Shown here one piece after another: positions 1-8,393 of a stretch of DNA of 43,000 nucleotides (position 1 is its first letter; every line of letters begins with the position of its first letter). Origin of the DNA: Bacillus sp. FJAT-29790 (GTDB lineage: Bacteria > Bacillota > Bacilli > Bacillales > Cytobacillaceae); contig NZ_JAHNZZ010000001.1 in the NCBI RefSeq assembly GCF_019039215.1, forward strand, positions 2,755,700 to 2,798,699, written 5' to 3'. The position numbers were made by a program, and so were the translations under genes. A model generated the notes under the pieces. That model worked only from the letters and a program-made list of their open reading frames with translations, had not been told where the DNA came from and ran no database searches.

Positions 1-147
1 CGGGGAGCGACGGGAGCCTCCTCGGCGTTACCGCCTGCGGGGTCTCCCGCTTCCCTCTATTCCCGCAGGAGTCAAGTGCCCTCCGCTCCAATCAACTCAG
101 ATTATTAAATTAAAATCACATTATAAAAGCAACAAACTTTACGAAAA
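1..147 (+). repeat. Intergenic repeat copy 1 (cut by window start)
   Basis: This is a GC-rich island in AT-rich DNA. It has a nested hairpin core (GGGAG/CTCCC outside, GGCG/CGCC inside) and ends in CCGCTCCAATCAAC at 96. The following ~50 bp also match the copy near 19.4 kb, as far as AACAAACTTTACGAAAA. This copy lacks the ~65-bp internal module present in the copies at 1171 and 19232. The left part is outside the window. Confidence 0.85.
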
Positions 148-224
148 CATCCTTTTATTAAAATGTTGGTCCAATTCTCCAAATTCCAGAGTCATGCTGT
201 TTTAATATTTCAGCTTTCGTTAAT

Positions 225-1124
225 TTAATTTGCATTCGTTAGCGACAAATTTTGAGATTTTGCTGGATTCCTCAAAATTCCAATTTCAGGAATTTCTATC
301 TCTATTACATCATTATCATTAAGAGTAAATTCGTTTGGTGGAACTACACATGTGCCTGTCATCAACACAGTGCCATCGAAGATATCGTTATCTCTAATCA
401 AGTAATCTACTAATTCATTTAAAGTTCGTTTTAGTTGCTTAACTTTGGCTTCCCCATCAAACACTTTTTCATCGTTTCTATAAATACGGCAAATGATTTT
501 TAACTCATACGGATCTTCAACAGCATCTTTTAGTAAAATAGCCGGGCCGATCGAACATGAATTTTTCCATATTTTTGCCTGTGGCAAATAAAGCGGATTT
601 TCCCCCTCAATATCACGGCAGCTCATATCATTTCCAGCTATATATCCAAGGACAGTTCCTTCTTTATCAATGACAAGGCCAAGTTCCGGCTCCGGAATTT
701 GCCAGTTGGAATCAGAGCGTAAATAAACCGGATCGTTTGGACCAACCGTTCTGGCAGCTGTTGATTTAATGAAAATTTCAGGACGCTCAGCATCATAAAC
801 TTTGTCGTAAAATGTTTTGCTGTCCAGCTTGCCATTTGTAGCTTCATAGTTACGAGCTTCTTTACTTTTTTCATATGTTACACCTGCCGCCCATACTTCC
901 GGTGCATCAATTGGTGTAGTAAGCTTTACCTGTTCTAATTTTTTTTCACTTTTGCTCTTACTAACTTCCTCTGAAACAACTTGTAACGCTGATTTACCAT
1001 TTTCACGAGCGTAGTAAACTAATGACATAAAATCGGGATATGGCAGATCAAAAACAATATTGTCAACTGAAACTGCTGCTAGTTGTTTTAGATTATGACC
1101 ATTCACATATCGAATAATTCTCAT
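225..1124 (-). CDS. FAH-family 2-keto-3-deoxy-aldonate dehydratase
   Basis: The product is a fumarylacetoacetate hydrolase-fold enzyme of 299 residues. It resembles the group that dehydrates 2-keto-3-deoxy-pentonates (D-arabinonate/D-xylonate type) to 2-oxoglutarate semialdehyde in non-phosphorylating pentose oxidation. Visible hallmarks are GVTYEKSKEAR near residue 85, the KVYDAERPEIFIK stretch, an acidic metal-binding segment (IPEPELGLVI, then GYIAGNDMSCRDIEGENPLY) and the late TGTCVVPP motif. An in-frame ATG at 1148 exists, but GAGGAGG sits 8 nt before the ATG at 1124, and 299 residues fits the roughly 300-residue family. It is the last gene of a minus-strand sugar-acid cluster with a regulator and an aldonate dehydratase. 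The exact sugar acid is inferred, not shown. Repeat copies flank it on both sides. Confidence 0.85.
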   Translation of the reverse strand: MRIIRYVNGHNLKQLAAVSVDNIVFDLPYPDFMSLVYYARENGKSALQVVSEEVSKSKSEKKLEQVKLTTPIDAPEVWAAGVTYEKSKEARNYEATNGKLDSKTFYDKVYDAERPEIFIKSTAARTVGPNDPVYLRSDSNWQIPEPELGLVIDKEGTVLGYIAGNDMSCRDIEGENPLYLPQAKIWKNSCSIGPAILLKDAVEDPYELKIICRIYRNDEKVFDGEAKVKQLKRTLNELVDYLIRDNDIFDGTVLMTGTCVVPPNEFTLNDNDVIEIEIPEIGILRNPAKSQNLSLTNAN

Positions 1125-1170
1125 GGCTAATGCCTCCTCATTTTTCATTTTGGCTCTTTGAATCTTGCCT

Positions 1171-1400
1171 GTTGATTTCCGCTCTAGGCGCTCGTTTCCG
1201 CGGGCGGTCCGGGAGCCTCCTCGGCGCTATCGCGCCTGCGGGGTCTCCCTTTGACTCGCTATTCCCGCAGGACGTTGATTAATCATCTTCGAATAAACAC
1301 CTTACGAAGAAAATGCGAATGCATTCTCGAGGATCTCGCGCCTTCCGCTCCAATCAACAAAATGCAAAAATCAACAGTGCGCTTTAACACAGCCTTCATT
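1171..1400 (+). repeat. Intergenic repeat copy 2 (full length)
   Basis: The element runs from GTTGATT at 1171 to AATCAAC at 1358, which form a 7-bp terminal inverted repeat. A conserved 3' flank reaches about 1400 and matches the flank of the mini copy at 28221. It contains the hairpin core and an extra internal module (about 1273-1337) found also at 19232 but absent from the copy at position 1. Short reading frames inside it are not genes. Confidence 0.85.
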
Positions 1401-2172
1401 TTATTAAGTGTTTTTCAAATTCATATCCAAGTTCTTCAGAGATTTTCCCAGTACATTCTTGAAGCAGCTTCACATAATGTTGCAATGCTTCCTCATCTCT
1501 TTTTGCGGCTGGAGTAGAGATACTTACTGCCGCAATCGTTTTTTCAGAATAATCTTTAATAGGTACAGCTACACAGACGATACCCGGCTCATTTTCTTCA
1601 TTATCTAGGGCGTACCCACGGATTCGTACATTTGTGATTTCTTTTAAAAGCTGTTCCTTTGAACCGATTGAATTAGGCGTGGGTCTTGTATAGTGATATC
1701 CTTCAAGTAATTGATCAAGTTCATTATCTGTTTTTGCAGCGATAAGGGCTTTGCCAACCGCACTTGTATGAATGGGTACGCGACGTCCAATACGTGAATA
1801 AAAAACGGTAACACCGCTTCCCTTTACCTTGTCAACATAAACCCCTTCCTGCCCGTCTAATATGACTAGATGAACAGTCAAATTCGTTGTTGCAGATAAC
1901 CATTCTAAATGTTTCCTAGCTACAACGTTTAAATCTAAATGATCGATGACGACATTGCCCCGCTCAAATAGTTTTAATCCGAGCATATATTTTCCACTTT
2001 CTTCCTTTTGCGAAATGTATTGATGAGATTGTAACGTTTTTAATAAAGAGTGGACGGTACTTTTATGCAAATTCATTCTTTTGCTGATTTCTGTAATAGA
2101 TAGTTCTCGTTCACGTTCATCAAATAAATCTAGTATTCTTAATGCACGGTCTACTGATTGAATAATGGGCAT
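1396..2172 (-). CDS. IclR-family transcriptional regulator
   Basis: This is a 258-residue IclR protein: an N-terminal winged helix-turn-helix (residues ~5-65, with ELSITEISKRMNLHKSTVHS as the recognition region) followed by the effector-binding IclR domain (~75-250, with SAVGKALIAA and an ENEPGIVCVAVPI segment typical of the ligand pocket). GAGAGGAAG precedes the ATG by 6 nt. It lies inside the sugar-acid cluster, between the aldonate dehydratase and the FAH gene, so it most likely senses a sugar acid or a keto-deoxy intermediate and controls this cluster. Its first ~19 residues are nearly identical to those of a truncated IclR remnant at 32.1 kb, which implies that a second related regulon existed here. 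Confidence 0.92.
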   Translation of the reverse strand: MPIIQSVDRALRILDLFDERERELSITEISKRMNLHKSTVHSLLKTLQSHQYISQKEESGKYMLGLKLFERGNVVIDHLDLNVVARKHLEWLSATTNLTVHLVILDGQEGVYVDKVKGSGVTVFYSRIGRRVPIHTSAVGKALIAAKTDNELDQLLEGYHYTRPTPNSIGSKEQLLKEITNVRIRGYALDNEENEPGIVCVAVPIKDYSEKTIAAVSISTPAAKRDEEALQHYVKLLQECTGKISEELGYEFEKHLIK

Positions 2173-2238
2173 CTTAATCTTCCTCTCTGACTTGTCGTGG
2201 TATTTTTGTTATTAACCCACATTCATATTTTAGCTTAT

Positions 2239-4443
2239 TTAATTCGATACGATTGATTTTGTATGGAGTACTATATCTTTCTCATAATCCAATACAGCAT
2301 CTTCTTGAACTGCCAATGGAACAACTCCGTTTGCTGCATCTGTATGTCCATACATCCGGTTACTGGCAGCTACACTTTTTTGGCGTAATTTCATTTTTTG
2401 TTTTCTTTCTTTAACAAGTAATTGCCGCTCATCCTTTAGTTCATCAGAAAAATCATAGACAATTTCTCCAGCAAACAATTTTTTCTCATTTAATAAATCG
2501 ATTCTTCGGCCTCTCAATCGCATATGAAGTACATCACCCGTTTGAAGAAATCCAATACCTCCGCCTTCGTAAGCTTCTGGTGTCATATGACCAATAGCCG
2601 CTCCATACGTTACTCCTGAATATCGGCCATCACTAATAATCGTAGCTATTCTTTTCATCACCCTGCTGGCATTAATATGTTGCATCGGTGTAAACATCTC
2701 TGGCATACCATATGCAATAGGTCCCTGCCCTGCAATGATAACCGCAAGTTTTAAAATCCCATCACTTGCCATTGCATCAAATAATTCTTCGTATCCTTTT
2801 CCTTTTAAGTGCTCCCATTCCGATTCCTTGTTGTATTTGATCATAGCTAGTAAAGATTCATGAGTAAAAAGCCTCTGATCGCGAATCTGTGTTAACAGAT
2901 TCGAATCTAATAATTTGCGATTCGCATCATCTTCGTTCTCAAAGTAAAGGACAAAGGCAAGTTTATCATCGAATTGATCGAGCTGAGGCGTTGGCATTCC
3001 GCTAATTTTAACCACTGCACTTTCGAAGAAATTTCCTTTAAGAACATCGACCCCACTGAATGAACGACGCGGATTCGATAAAATAATCGGATTCTCTTTT
3101 ACATTCAAAGCTTGTAAGCTTTTCGTGATGGCAAGCCGTTCTTTCCATGTCTTTGCAGCAACCGTTGGTGCTTCCTCGTCCATTGGAACGCCATTATTAA
3201 TTAATTCGTAAAAAAGTGTTTCCATCCCTCTGCTTGTTCCACTGCAACATTGCATAGCAAGGGAATAAATATCTCGACCTTCTGTTAAGCTATAGTCGAA
3301 AAGATCCGGGATAGGATGTGAATGATGAATTTTATCCAGATCCCATAAACTAAACTCGTACCCTGCATATAGCATAGCTGCCACTAGATGCATCATTAAG
3401 TTTGTGGAACCTCCAGATGCGCTGTGTATACGAATTGCGTTTTTAATATTGGCAGCAACAATATTAGATACACCGTATTTTTCATCATTAATCATTGTTG
3501 CAAAGCTATCAAGCACTGAATTAATTTGTCTCTGGGTAGGTGGATCAGTCAAAAGTTCAACTGCTGGATGAACGAGACCAAGCCCCGCAACTAAATGACG
3601 CGAACTATTTCCGGTACCATTAAAGGCACAAACACCGCCTTGGCCGTCACATGTAGCTACAGCAAGACGCATTTCAAAATACTTATGCTCTTCTTTCGTC
3701 AAAATACCTCGCTCATATGCCCGCTCAAAAACACCTTGAAATGCTGTGTTGGAAGAACATTGCAATATATATGCCATTGTATCTCGCAAATCAATTGCGA
3801 CGTCAGTAGCTCCTTTTACTTCCGCTTTCTTAGCGAGTGCTTCTAACTCTTTTATTACATCCTCTGGTATTGTCCCTCCTTGAAGAACATGGGCAGGCGC
3901 AAAAGTAGCAAAAAACGGTGCCTCTCCCCGGCTTCGTCGCAGGCGATCAATATGTGCCAGTGCACTAACTACACCTAATGGCTGTTTATCACAGCCTTGA
4001 ATAACAAATGCACCGTGGTAGCTATGAGCTTCAAGCTGGTTGACAACCATTTCTGCCACTGCGTTCCGGCTTTGCAGTGAATAGCTCATTCCTTGATTAC
4101 TCTGTGCTGTTCCATCGCACATTACGGGTGTGGAGAAGTAAAATGGCACCCCCCCATTTTGCCAAATGCGAATTGCAGCCCTTGCAGAAGTTTGAAAATC
4201 CATAATATGAGCCGGATGATCAGATGAGCCGCCAATAATAGCAATACGCGGAGCATTTCTTTCCAGACGCATATAAATTTCTTCTAATGTCCAATCCGGT
4301 TTTCCGCCTTCATATGTAGAACCTAAGATTTGTTTAGATCTGTCTAAAAGCCCCGCGACTGTAATTGGCTCGTTCGCTTTGCCTTGAACGTTATCGCGAT
4401 ATGGATTAACATCATTTTCAATAAGAGGATAGAGCAAATTCAT
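2239..4443 (-). CDS. IlvD/Edd-family aldonate dehydratase (YjhG/YagF type)
   Basis: This is a dihydroxyacid/sugar-acid dehydratase of 734 residues. It probably converts an aldonate such as D-xylonate to the 2-keto-3-deoxy acid using an Fe-S cluster. Candidate cluster cysteines are C109 (VMCDGTAQSNQ), C151 (QGCDKQPLG) and C265/C272 (CDGQGGVC). The C-terminal half has the swivel-domain signature SDGRYSGVTYGAAIGHMTPE. The length and the GCDKQPLG variant match the YjhG/YagF subgroup better than IlvD or Edd proper; about 70 extra C-terminal residues are present. The start overlaps the stop of the upstream larA-like gene as ATGA (4440-4443), with GGGAGTG in front, so the two are translationally coupled. 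The product would be the substrate of the FAH enzyme at 225. Confidence 0.87.
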   Translation of the reverse strand: MNLLYPLIENDVNPYRDNVQGKANEPITVAGLLDRSKQILGSTYEGGKPDWTLEEIYMRLERNAPRIAIIGGSSDHPAHIMDFQTSARAAIRIWQNGGVPFYFSTPVMCDGTAQSNQGMSYSLQSRNAVAEMVVNQLEAHSYHGAFVIQGCDKQPLGVVSALAHIDRLRRSRGEAPFFATFAPAHVLQGGTIPEDVIKELEALAKKAEVKGATDVAIDLRDTMAYILQCSSNTAFQGVFERAYERGILTKEEHKYFEMRLAVATCDGQGGVCAFNGTGNSSRHLVAGLGLVHPAVELLTDPPTQRQINSVLDSFATMINDEKYGVSNIVAANIKNAIRIHSASGGSTNLMMHLVAAMLYAGYEFSLWDLDKIHHSHPIPDLFDYSLTEGRDIYSLAMQCCSGTSRGMETLFYELINNGVPMDEEAPTVAAKTWKERLAITKSLQALNVKENPIILSNPRRSFSGVDVLKGNFFESAVVKISGMPTPQLDQFDDKLAFVLYFENEDDANRKLLDSNLLTQIRDQRLFTHESLLAMIKYNKESEWEHLKGKGYEELFDAMASDGILKLAVIIAGQGPIAYGMPEMFTPMQHINASRVMKRIATIISDGRYSGVTYGAAIGHMTPEAYEGGGIGFLQTGDVLHMRLRGRRIDLLNEKKLFAGEIVYDFSDELKDERQLLVKERKQKMKLRQKSVAASNRMYGHTDAANGVVPLAVQEDAVLDYEKDIVLHTKSIVSN

Positions 4444-5714
4444 TTATTTACACTCCCTATTAATCTATTAAAAATCCATTCCGTAGGTTCTGATAATATT
4501 TGAATATCTTTATTTTTTTTGGCTTCTTCCACCATGCTCTCAGAAATCCAAATTTCCCCAATATCCAAAGTGTTTTTTATTCTTACTACTCTCGCCTTCG
4601 TTAAGTCAAAAGCATTGCATGTTTTTATAGCCGCCTTAACAGCTAATTCGTCATTTTCAAGGACCATCGGCAATTTAATAACGTCAATTACTGTACTTGT
4701 AAGGGCATTTGCATAACCCTTTTCCCAAATTATTTGATCCGCAACAGCTTTTGTCGTCATATCAGCCATACCAATGCCATTAGCGTTACCTTCTGTTTTT
4801 TCAGTTAAGCCTAATACAACAGTTCTTTTTACCTCGGGACCGCCACTTGCATATGGTGTGGCAAATCGTCCAGTAATATTTGGGTCCATTCCGTCACCTG
4901 AAATATCTTTTCCAAGCTCATTTACAACGAGGACATCTATTGAATCAAAAGGAATTTTCGGCATTAATGATTTAGCATCTTTCAACAAATCAGATTCCTT
5001 TTTTTCTACTTCTTCAATCGGAACTGCAATCACCTTGGCAGGTCGGTCATAAGCATTTTCAATTGTGGCAAGTCCAAATATTAGCGGCGTTTTTTCAATA
5101 GCCATCCTGGCCATAGCAATAATATGCTCAGCCATATACTTAAAGCTGTAAGCATGAGCAGCTTCCGCACCCTTTTGCTTCCCTAGACCAATCGTAATCA
5201 TTTTCATTAATCCGCTCTCGACAGGACCTCGAAAGGCTGTATGAGGTTTTACCCTATTAATGACGACCACTTTATCGGCTTCATATGCTTGCTTATCAAA
5301 ATAAACTGGCAACCCATTCGGTAATTCCCCTATCTTTACTACTTCCATTGAAGATATAATTGGAGCCTCGACAGCTTCCTCCGTGACTCCTAGTTGTTTA
5401 AGGACATCACGTTGTCCATCTGCTTTGGCTCCTCCATGGCTCCCCATTGCTGGTACAATAAAAGGTTTCCCTCCTACGCTTTTAATAGCTAGGACTGTTT
5501 CTCTTACTAGTACCGGGATATCTGCCACGCCACGGCTGCCGACCGCGATTGCTACTCTGTCACCTGATGCTATTCTTTCTAGCACCTTCGTTTCATTCAA
5601 TGTTTTCCTTACTTCTGCTCCTACATCTAATAATTCTGGAGCATTGAATTTTTGTTTTATTTTGACCATTTTTGGAATGGGAATGTCCTTTAATAGCTGA
5701 TTAATAATATCCAT
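4440..5714 (-). CDS. LarA-family nickel-dependent hydroxyacid racemase/epimerase
   Basis: The 424-residue protein has the DUF2088 (LarA) domain. Members use a nickel-pincer nucleotide to racemise or epimerise alpha-hydroxyacids; characterised ones include lactate and malate racemases and a gluconate 2-epimerase. Conserved histidines are visible in PAMGSHGGAK (~residue 95) and in NRVKPHTAFRGPVESGLMKM (~160), whose lysine is a candidate attachment site for the cofactor; GAEAAH follows. The start at 5714 is chosen because AAGGGGGG lies 6 nt upstream; a frame extension to 5774 has no such site. It is coupled by ATGA to the aldonate dehydratase, which suggests C2 epimerisation of the sugar acid before dehydration. 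No larBCE cofactor genes are in the window. Confidence 0.85.
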   Translation of the reverse strand: MDIINQLLKDIPIPKMVKIKQKFNAPELLDVGAEVRKTLNETKVLERIASGDRVAIAVGSRGVADIPVLVRETVLAIKSVGGKPFIVPAMGSHGGAKADGQRDVLKQLGVTEEAVEAPIISSMEVVKIGELPNGLPVYFDKQAYEADKVVVINRVKPHTAFRGPVESGLMKMITIGLGKQKGAEAAHAYSFKYMAEHIIAMARMAIEKTPLIFGLATIENAYDRPAKVIAVPIEEVEKKESDLLKDAKSLMPKIPFDSIDVLVVNELGKDISGDGMDPNITGRFATPYASGGPEVKRTVVLGLTEKTEGNANGIGMADMTTKAVADQIIWEKGYANALTSTVIDVIKLPMVLENDELAVKAAIKTCNAFDLTKARVVRIKNTLDIGEIWISESMVEEAKKNKDIQILSEPTEWIFNRLIGSVNK

Positions 5715-6065
5715 GGATTTCCCCCCTTCTAATTGAAATATACCGAGTTCATTTAAGTGAAAGAAGATAAACACCTAGAAAAAATAGAATCAGTGATACG
5801 AGAACAAATAAATGAACAATAAAACAGCAGTTATTCACTTGATAAGCATTTTGTTTTATACTGTAAAATTCAGTTTTGAAATATTGATAGATTTTGTTTA
5901 TTGGGCTTTTTGTCCCTTATCGAACTCTATCATTTTTTCATTCAGAAATTCCTTAACTATTTTATGCTGGTTATAAAAGAAAAATGTATTTCTCTGTATT
6001 TTCAATTAACCTATTAAATAGCTTCAATTAAATTCGTTTTCTATTTCCTCTAGAATAGAAGAGTA
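5715..6065. other. Intergenic region upstream of larA-like gene
   Basis: This AT-rich leader has no coding potential that I can support. It holds an imperfect palindrome at 5853-5869 (GTTTTATACTGTAAAAT), resembling one at 7398-7414 upstream of dctP. No riboswitch was recognised. Confidence 0.5.
5853..5869. promoter_or_regulatory. Candidate operator/promoter palindrome, larA
   Basis: GTTTTATACTGTAAAAT lies about 140 bp before the larA-like start. On the minus strand it and its flank resemble the region at 7398-7414 (shared TATTTC..., then TATA, then AACAAAAT). It could be an IclR operator or simply an AT-rich promoter; the assignment is tentative. Confidence 0.3.
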
Positions 6066-6098
6066 GCCGGAAGTCTGACTCGCCTTTACACTTCCGGC
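6066..6098 (-). terminator. Hairpin after dctP
   Basis: A 9-bp perfect stem (GCCGGAAGT / ACTTCCGGC) with a 15-nt loop lies just beyond the dctP stop. It has no strong U-tract, so it is a weak terminator or an mRNA-stabilising hairpin that could leave the TRAP-binding-protein mRNA more abundant than the downstream genes. Confidence 0.5.
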
Positions 6099-6113
6099 AA
6101 AGTTAGTTAGTTG

Positions 6114-7175
6114 TTACTTATTTTTCTCAATTTCAGCGTAATATTCATCTACAATACTCTCGCCAATTTGACCTTTATACTTTTCAATAATCGGCTGTAC
6201 TTTTTCTTTAAACTTGTTAAACTCTGATTCTGGAACCTCTGTAAATGTCATGTTCTCTTTTAAGCCTTCAAGGGATTCTTTTGCTACCTCACGTGTACGT
6301 TCTCTGTTAAATTTACCTGCTTCTAAAGCAGCTTCTTTAATAATTACTTGCTGCTCAGCAGAAAGTTCGTCCCATATTTTTTTACTAAATAAGAAGATAA
6401 AAGGAGTATATACATGATTAGTGTTAGAGATATGTTTCTGGACTTCAAAATATTTACTCAGCAAGATAGTCGGATATGGGTTTTCCTGACCATCAACTGT
6501 GCCTTGTTGTAGCGCTGTAAACAATTCTGTAAAGGCCATAGGAGTTGGGTTGGCCCCAAGAGCTTTCCATGCATCCAGGTGAATGGAATTTTCCATTGTA
6601 CGAATCTTCATACCTTTCAAATCATCCACACTGGAAACAGGACGAACATCATTCGTTAAGTTTCTAAATCCATTTTCCCACCAAGCAAGTCCTACAAGGT
6701 CTTGTTGATCAACCATTTCTAACATTTTCGTTCCAAAAGGTCCATCCAACACTTTATCCGCCACTTGCTCATTTGGAATGGAGAATGGAAGATCAAAGAC
6801 ACCATACTCTGGAATAAAGTTAACAAGTGGAGATGTCGATGGAATCGTTATTTCAAGTGTTCCGAATTGAAGCATTTCAATTGCTGTACGGTCATCTGCA
6901 ATTTGCCCGGAACTATACACTTCAATTTCAAAATCATCTGTTTTACTTTCTACTATTTCTTTAAATTTCATTGATGCTTCATATTCAGGGTGTTTATCAT
7001 TTACGCCGATACTAACACGCAGCTTTCTAGCTTCACTTTTTTTACCACTGTCTGAAGAATCTTCAACAGGCTTTGCTACACTTTTACTCCCCGCAGATTG
7101 ATCTCCGCCACACCCGGCTAAGAATAGCACTCCGAGCATCATAGCGAAAAGAATTGCAAAAGAAAGTTTTCTCAT
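6114..7175 (-). CDS. dctP: TRAP transporter solute-binding protein, DctP family
   Basis: This 353-residue lipoprotein is the extracytoplasmic binding component of a TRAP transporter for organic or sugar acids. It has a lipoprotein signal (LGVLFLAGCGG, lipobox cysteine at ~22), a Ser/Gly/Lys-rich linker to ~50, and the DctP fold. The segment with ENSIHLDAWKALGANPTPM and FTELFTALQQGTVDGQENP is the family hallmark, including the arginine (KIRTMENS) that binds the substrate carboxylate. GGGGGAATG precedes the ATG. The neighbourhood suggests an aldonate ligand. The DctQ and DctM membrane subunits, without which it cannot transport, are not on either side within this window. Confidence 0.93.
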   Translation of the reverse strand: MRKLSFAILFAMMLGVLFLAGCGGDQSAGSKSVAKPVEDSSDSGKKSEARKLRVSIGVNDKHPEYEASMKFKEIVESKTDDFEIEVYSSGQIADDRTAIEMLQFGTLEITIPSTSPLVNFIPEYGVFDLPFSIPNEQVADKVLDGPFGTKMLEMVDQQDLVGLAWWENGFRNLTNDVRPVSSVDDLKGMKIRTMENSIHLDAWKALGANPTPMAFTELFTALQQGTVDGQENPYPTILLSKYFEVQKHISNTNHVYTPFIFLFSKKIWDELSAEQQVIIKEAALEAGKFNRERTREVAKESLEGLKENMTFTEVPESEFNKFKEKVQPIIEKYKGQIGESIVDEYYAEIEKNK

Positions 7176-7332
7176 TGTTACATTCCCCCTAAATTTAATT
7201 TATAGTAAGAGATTTTCTCTTAATACCAAAATAAACTCACATTTTATTAGGATAAAAAAAGCTCACATTGAACCGCTAAAGTTATTACAATTTAAACAGC
7301 TGAAAAATACTAGGAAAGTATTACGAAAGCGA

Positions 7333-7347
7333 TAATAACGCTTACAT
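7333..7347 (-). promoter_or_regulatory. cre-like site (CcpA) upstream of dctP
   Basis: Read on the minus strand, ATGTAAGCGTTATTA matches the loose catabolite-responsive element consensus WTGNAANCGNWNNCW at all but one position. It is about 160 bp before dctP, consistent with glucose repression of a sugar-acid uptake operon. Short degenerate sites also occur by chance. Confidence 0.35.
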
Positions 7348-7397
7348 TTCAGAATAAACGAAAGATTGACTATAAAAATATAAAAACACTAAATTTT

Positions 7398-7414
7398 GTT
7401 CTATATTATAAAAC
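7398..7414. promoter_or_regulatory. Candidate operator/promoter palindrome, dctP
   Basis: GTTCTATATTATAAAAC is a near-perfect palindrome that includes a TATAAT box on the minus strand, 223 bp upstream of dctP. A relative lies before the larA-like gene (5853-5869). It may be the -10 region overlapped by a repressor site. Confidence 0.3.
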
Positions 7415-7593
7415 TCGATTCAGAAATACAAAACTTAAAAATATTATATCCCTCAATTTTCCTAATTGTCAATATATTTTCAATGTTGCAATTATAATTA
7501 TTAAGAAATTGATAGAATTAAACGATGGTAATAAAAAACGGAAAATAAAACTAAATAACAACCGAATATGCTCTATAACAGAACAGGAAACTG

Positions 7594-7630
7594 AAAAAGG
7601 GTATGATTTCTCTCGAAATCATACCCTTTT
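7594..7630 (-). terminator. Rho-independent terminator of the corrinoid operon
   Basis: A perfect 16-bp stem (AAAAGGGTATGATTTC and its complement) has a TCTC loop; on the minus strand the stem ends in CCCTTTTTC. It sits 46 bp after cblS and closes the long corrinoid operon. Confidence 0.8.
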
Positions 7631-7676
7631 CACAATGAATGACTTAACCGCACACACAAAAAAAACATGTCGTCAG

Positions 7677-8393
7677 TTAGACTAGATGTATTTCATGTAA
7701 ATATCGTCCTGTCATGGATTTAATTTCGATTTGCATTTCAGGGGGATAAACGGCTACAAGACAAGTGGACGGACCAGATGATTTATGAATGTCTAGGCTT
7801 GTCTGTATTTCAGCGGCACAAAACTTTCGATTGGAAAACAGTTGGTTCAACTCATAAAGGATTCCTTTTGAACCTACGGGTAAGGTAATAACATCTTTCA
7901 GTGAACATATTCGCTGAAACAGTGCTAACGGAGCTACCTCAACTTCTCTTTCGACTACCTCATGCCCTACTAGCGGGGCCCCAATTACGGCAATTTTCAT
8001 TTGCTTCGAAAAATGAAGCGGATTTATCAGACTATCGTTCTCCTTTTTCCCAAGAACGGTCATCCCAACCGCCGATTGCAAAAGGGGAAAATTGCTTTCT
8101 GTACTTCCATTCACCTGAGCATCATTAAGAGATAGTTCTTCTAGCCCTTTGTTAATTCCAGCAATTAGAGCGGGCCATGCCCCGTCCCCACAAAAATTCT
8201 GTAGGATTACGGAAAATGGCCGTGCTCCTGCAGACATACATTCCATGGCAGCCACTCTAAAAGAATAATAGGCCACTGTTTCATATGGGACCTGAACCGC
8301 ATCCATTTCCTTAAGTCCAATCCCTCCGCTATTATCACTAGCAACTACAATGGATTTTTCATGATTAAAGGGAATAATCAATACATCCCTCAT
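7677..8393 (-). CDS. cblS: Alpha-ribazole kinase, CblS-like
   Basis: This 238-residue protein is related to the AIR-synthase/ThiL ATP-binding fold. An N-terminal SIVVASDNSGGIGLKEMD segment and the conserved AAMECMSAGARPFSVILQNF helix support the assignment. It matches my recollection of CblS from Listeria and Geobacillus, which phosphorylates alpha-ribazole to alpha-ribazole-phosphate and so bypasses CobT. Its start overlaps the cblT stop as ATGA, and it is the last gene of the corrinoid operon, just before a strong terminator. In this operon it would supply the lower ligand for CobS. Function is by family and context; a thiamine-phosphate-kinase-like role is less likely given the neighbours. 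Confidence 0.8.
   Translation of the reverse strand: MRDVLIIPFNHEKSIVVASDNSGGIGLKEMDAVQVPYETVAYYSFRVAAMECMSAGARPFSVILQNFCGDGAWPALIAGINKGLEELSLNDAQVNGSTESNFPLLQSAVGMTVLGKKENDSLINPLHFSKQMKIAVIGAPLVGHEVVEREVEVAPLALFQRICSLKDVITLPVGSKGILYELNQLFSNRKFCAAEIQTSLDIHKSSGPSTCLVAVYPPEMQIEIKSMTGRYLHEIHLV

Larger units (their letters stand above)
7176..7593. other. Intergenic region upstream of dctP
   Basis: About 420 bp of AT-rich DNA upstream of dctP. It contains a cre-like site (7333-7347) and a TATAAT-bearing palindrome (7398-7414). No gene or RNA family was recognised. Confidence 0.5.

Noticed and set aside
1251-1517. 88-codon plus-strand frame
   Set aside because: It is made of repeat sequence and antisense of the iclR 3' end.
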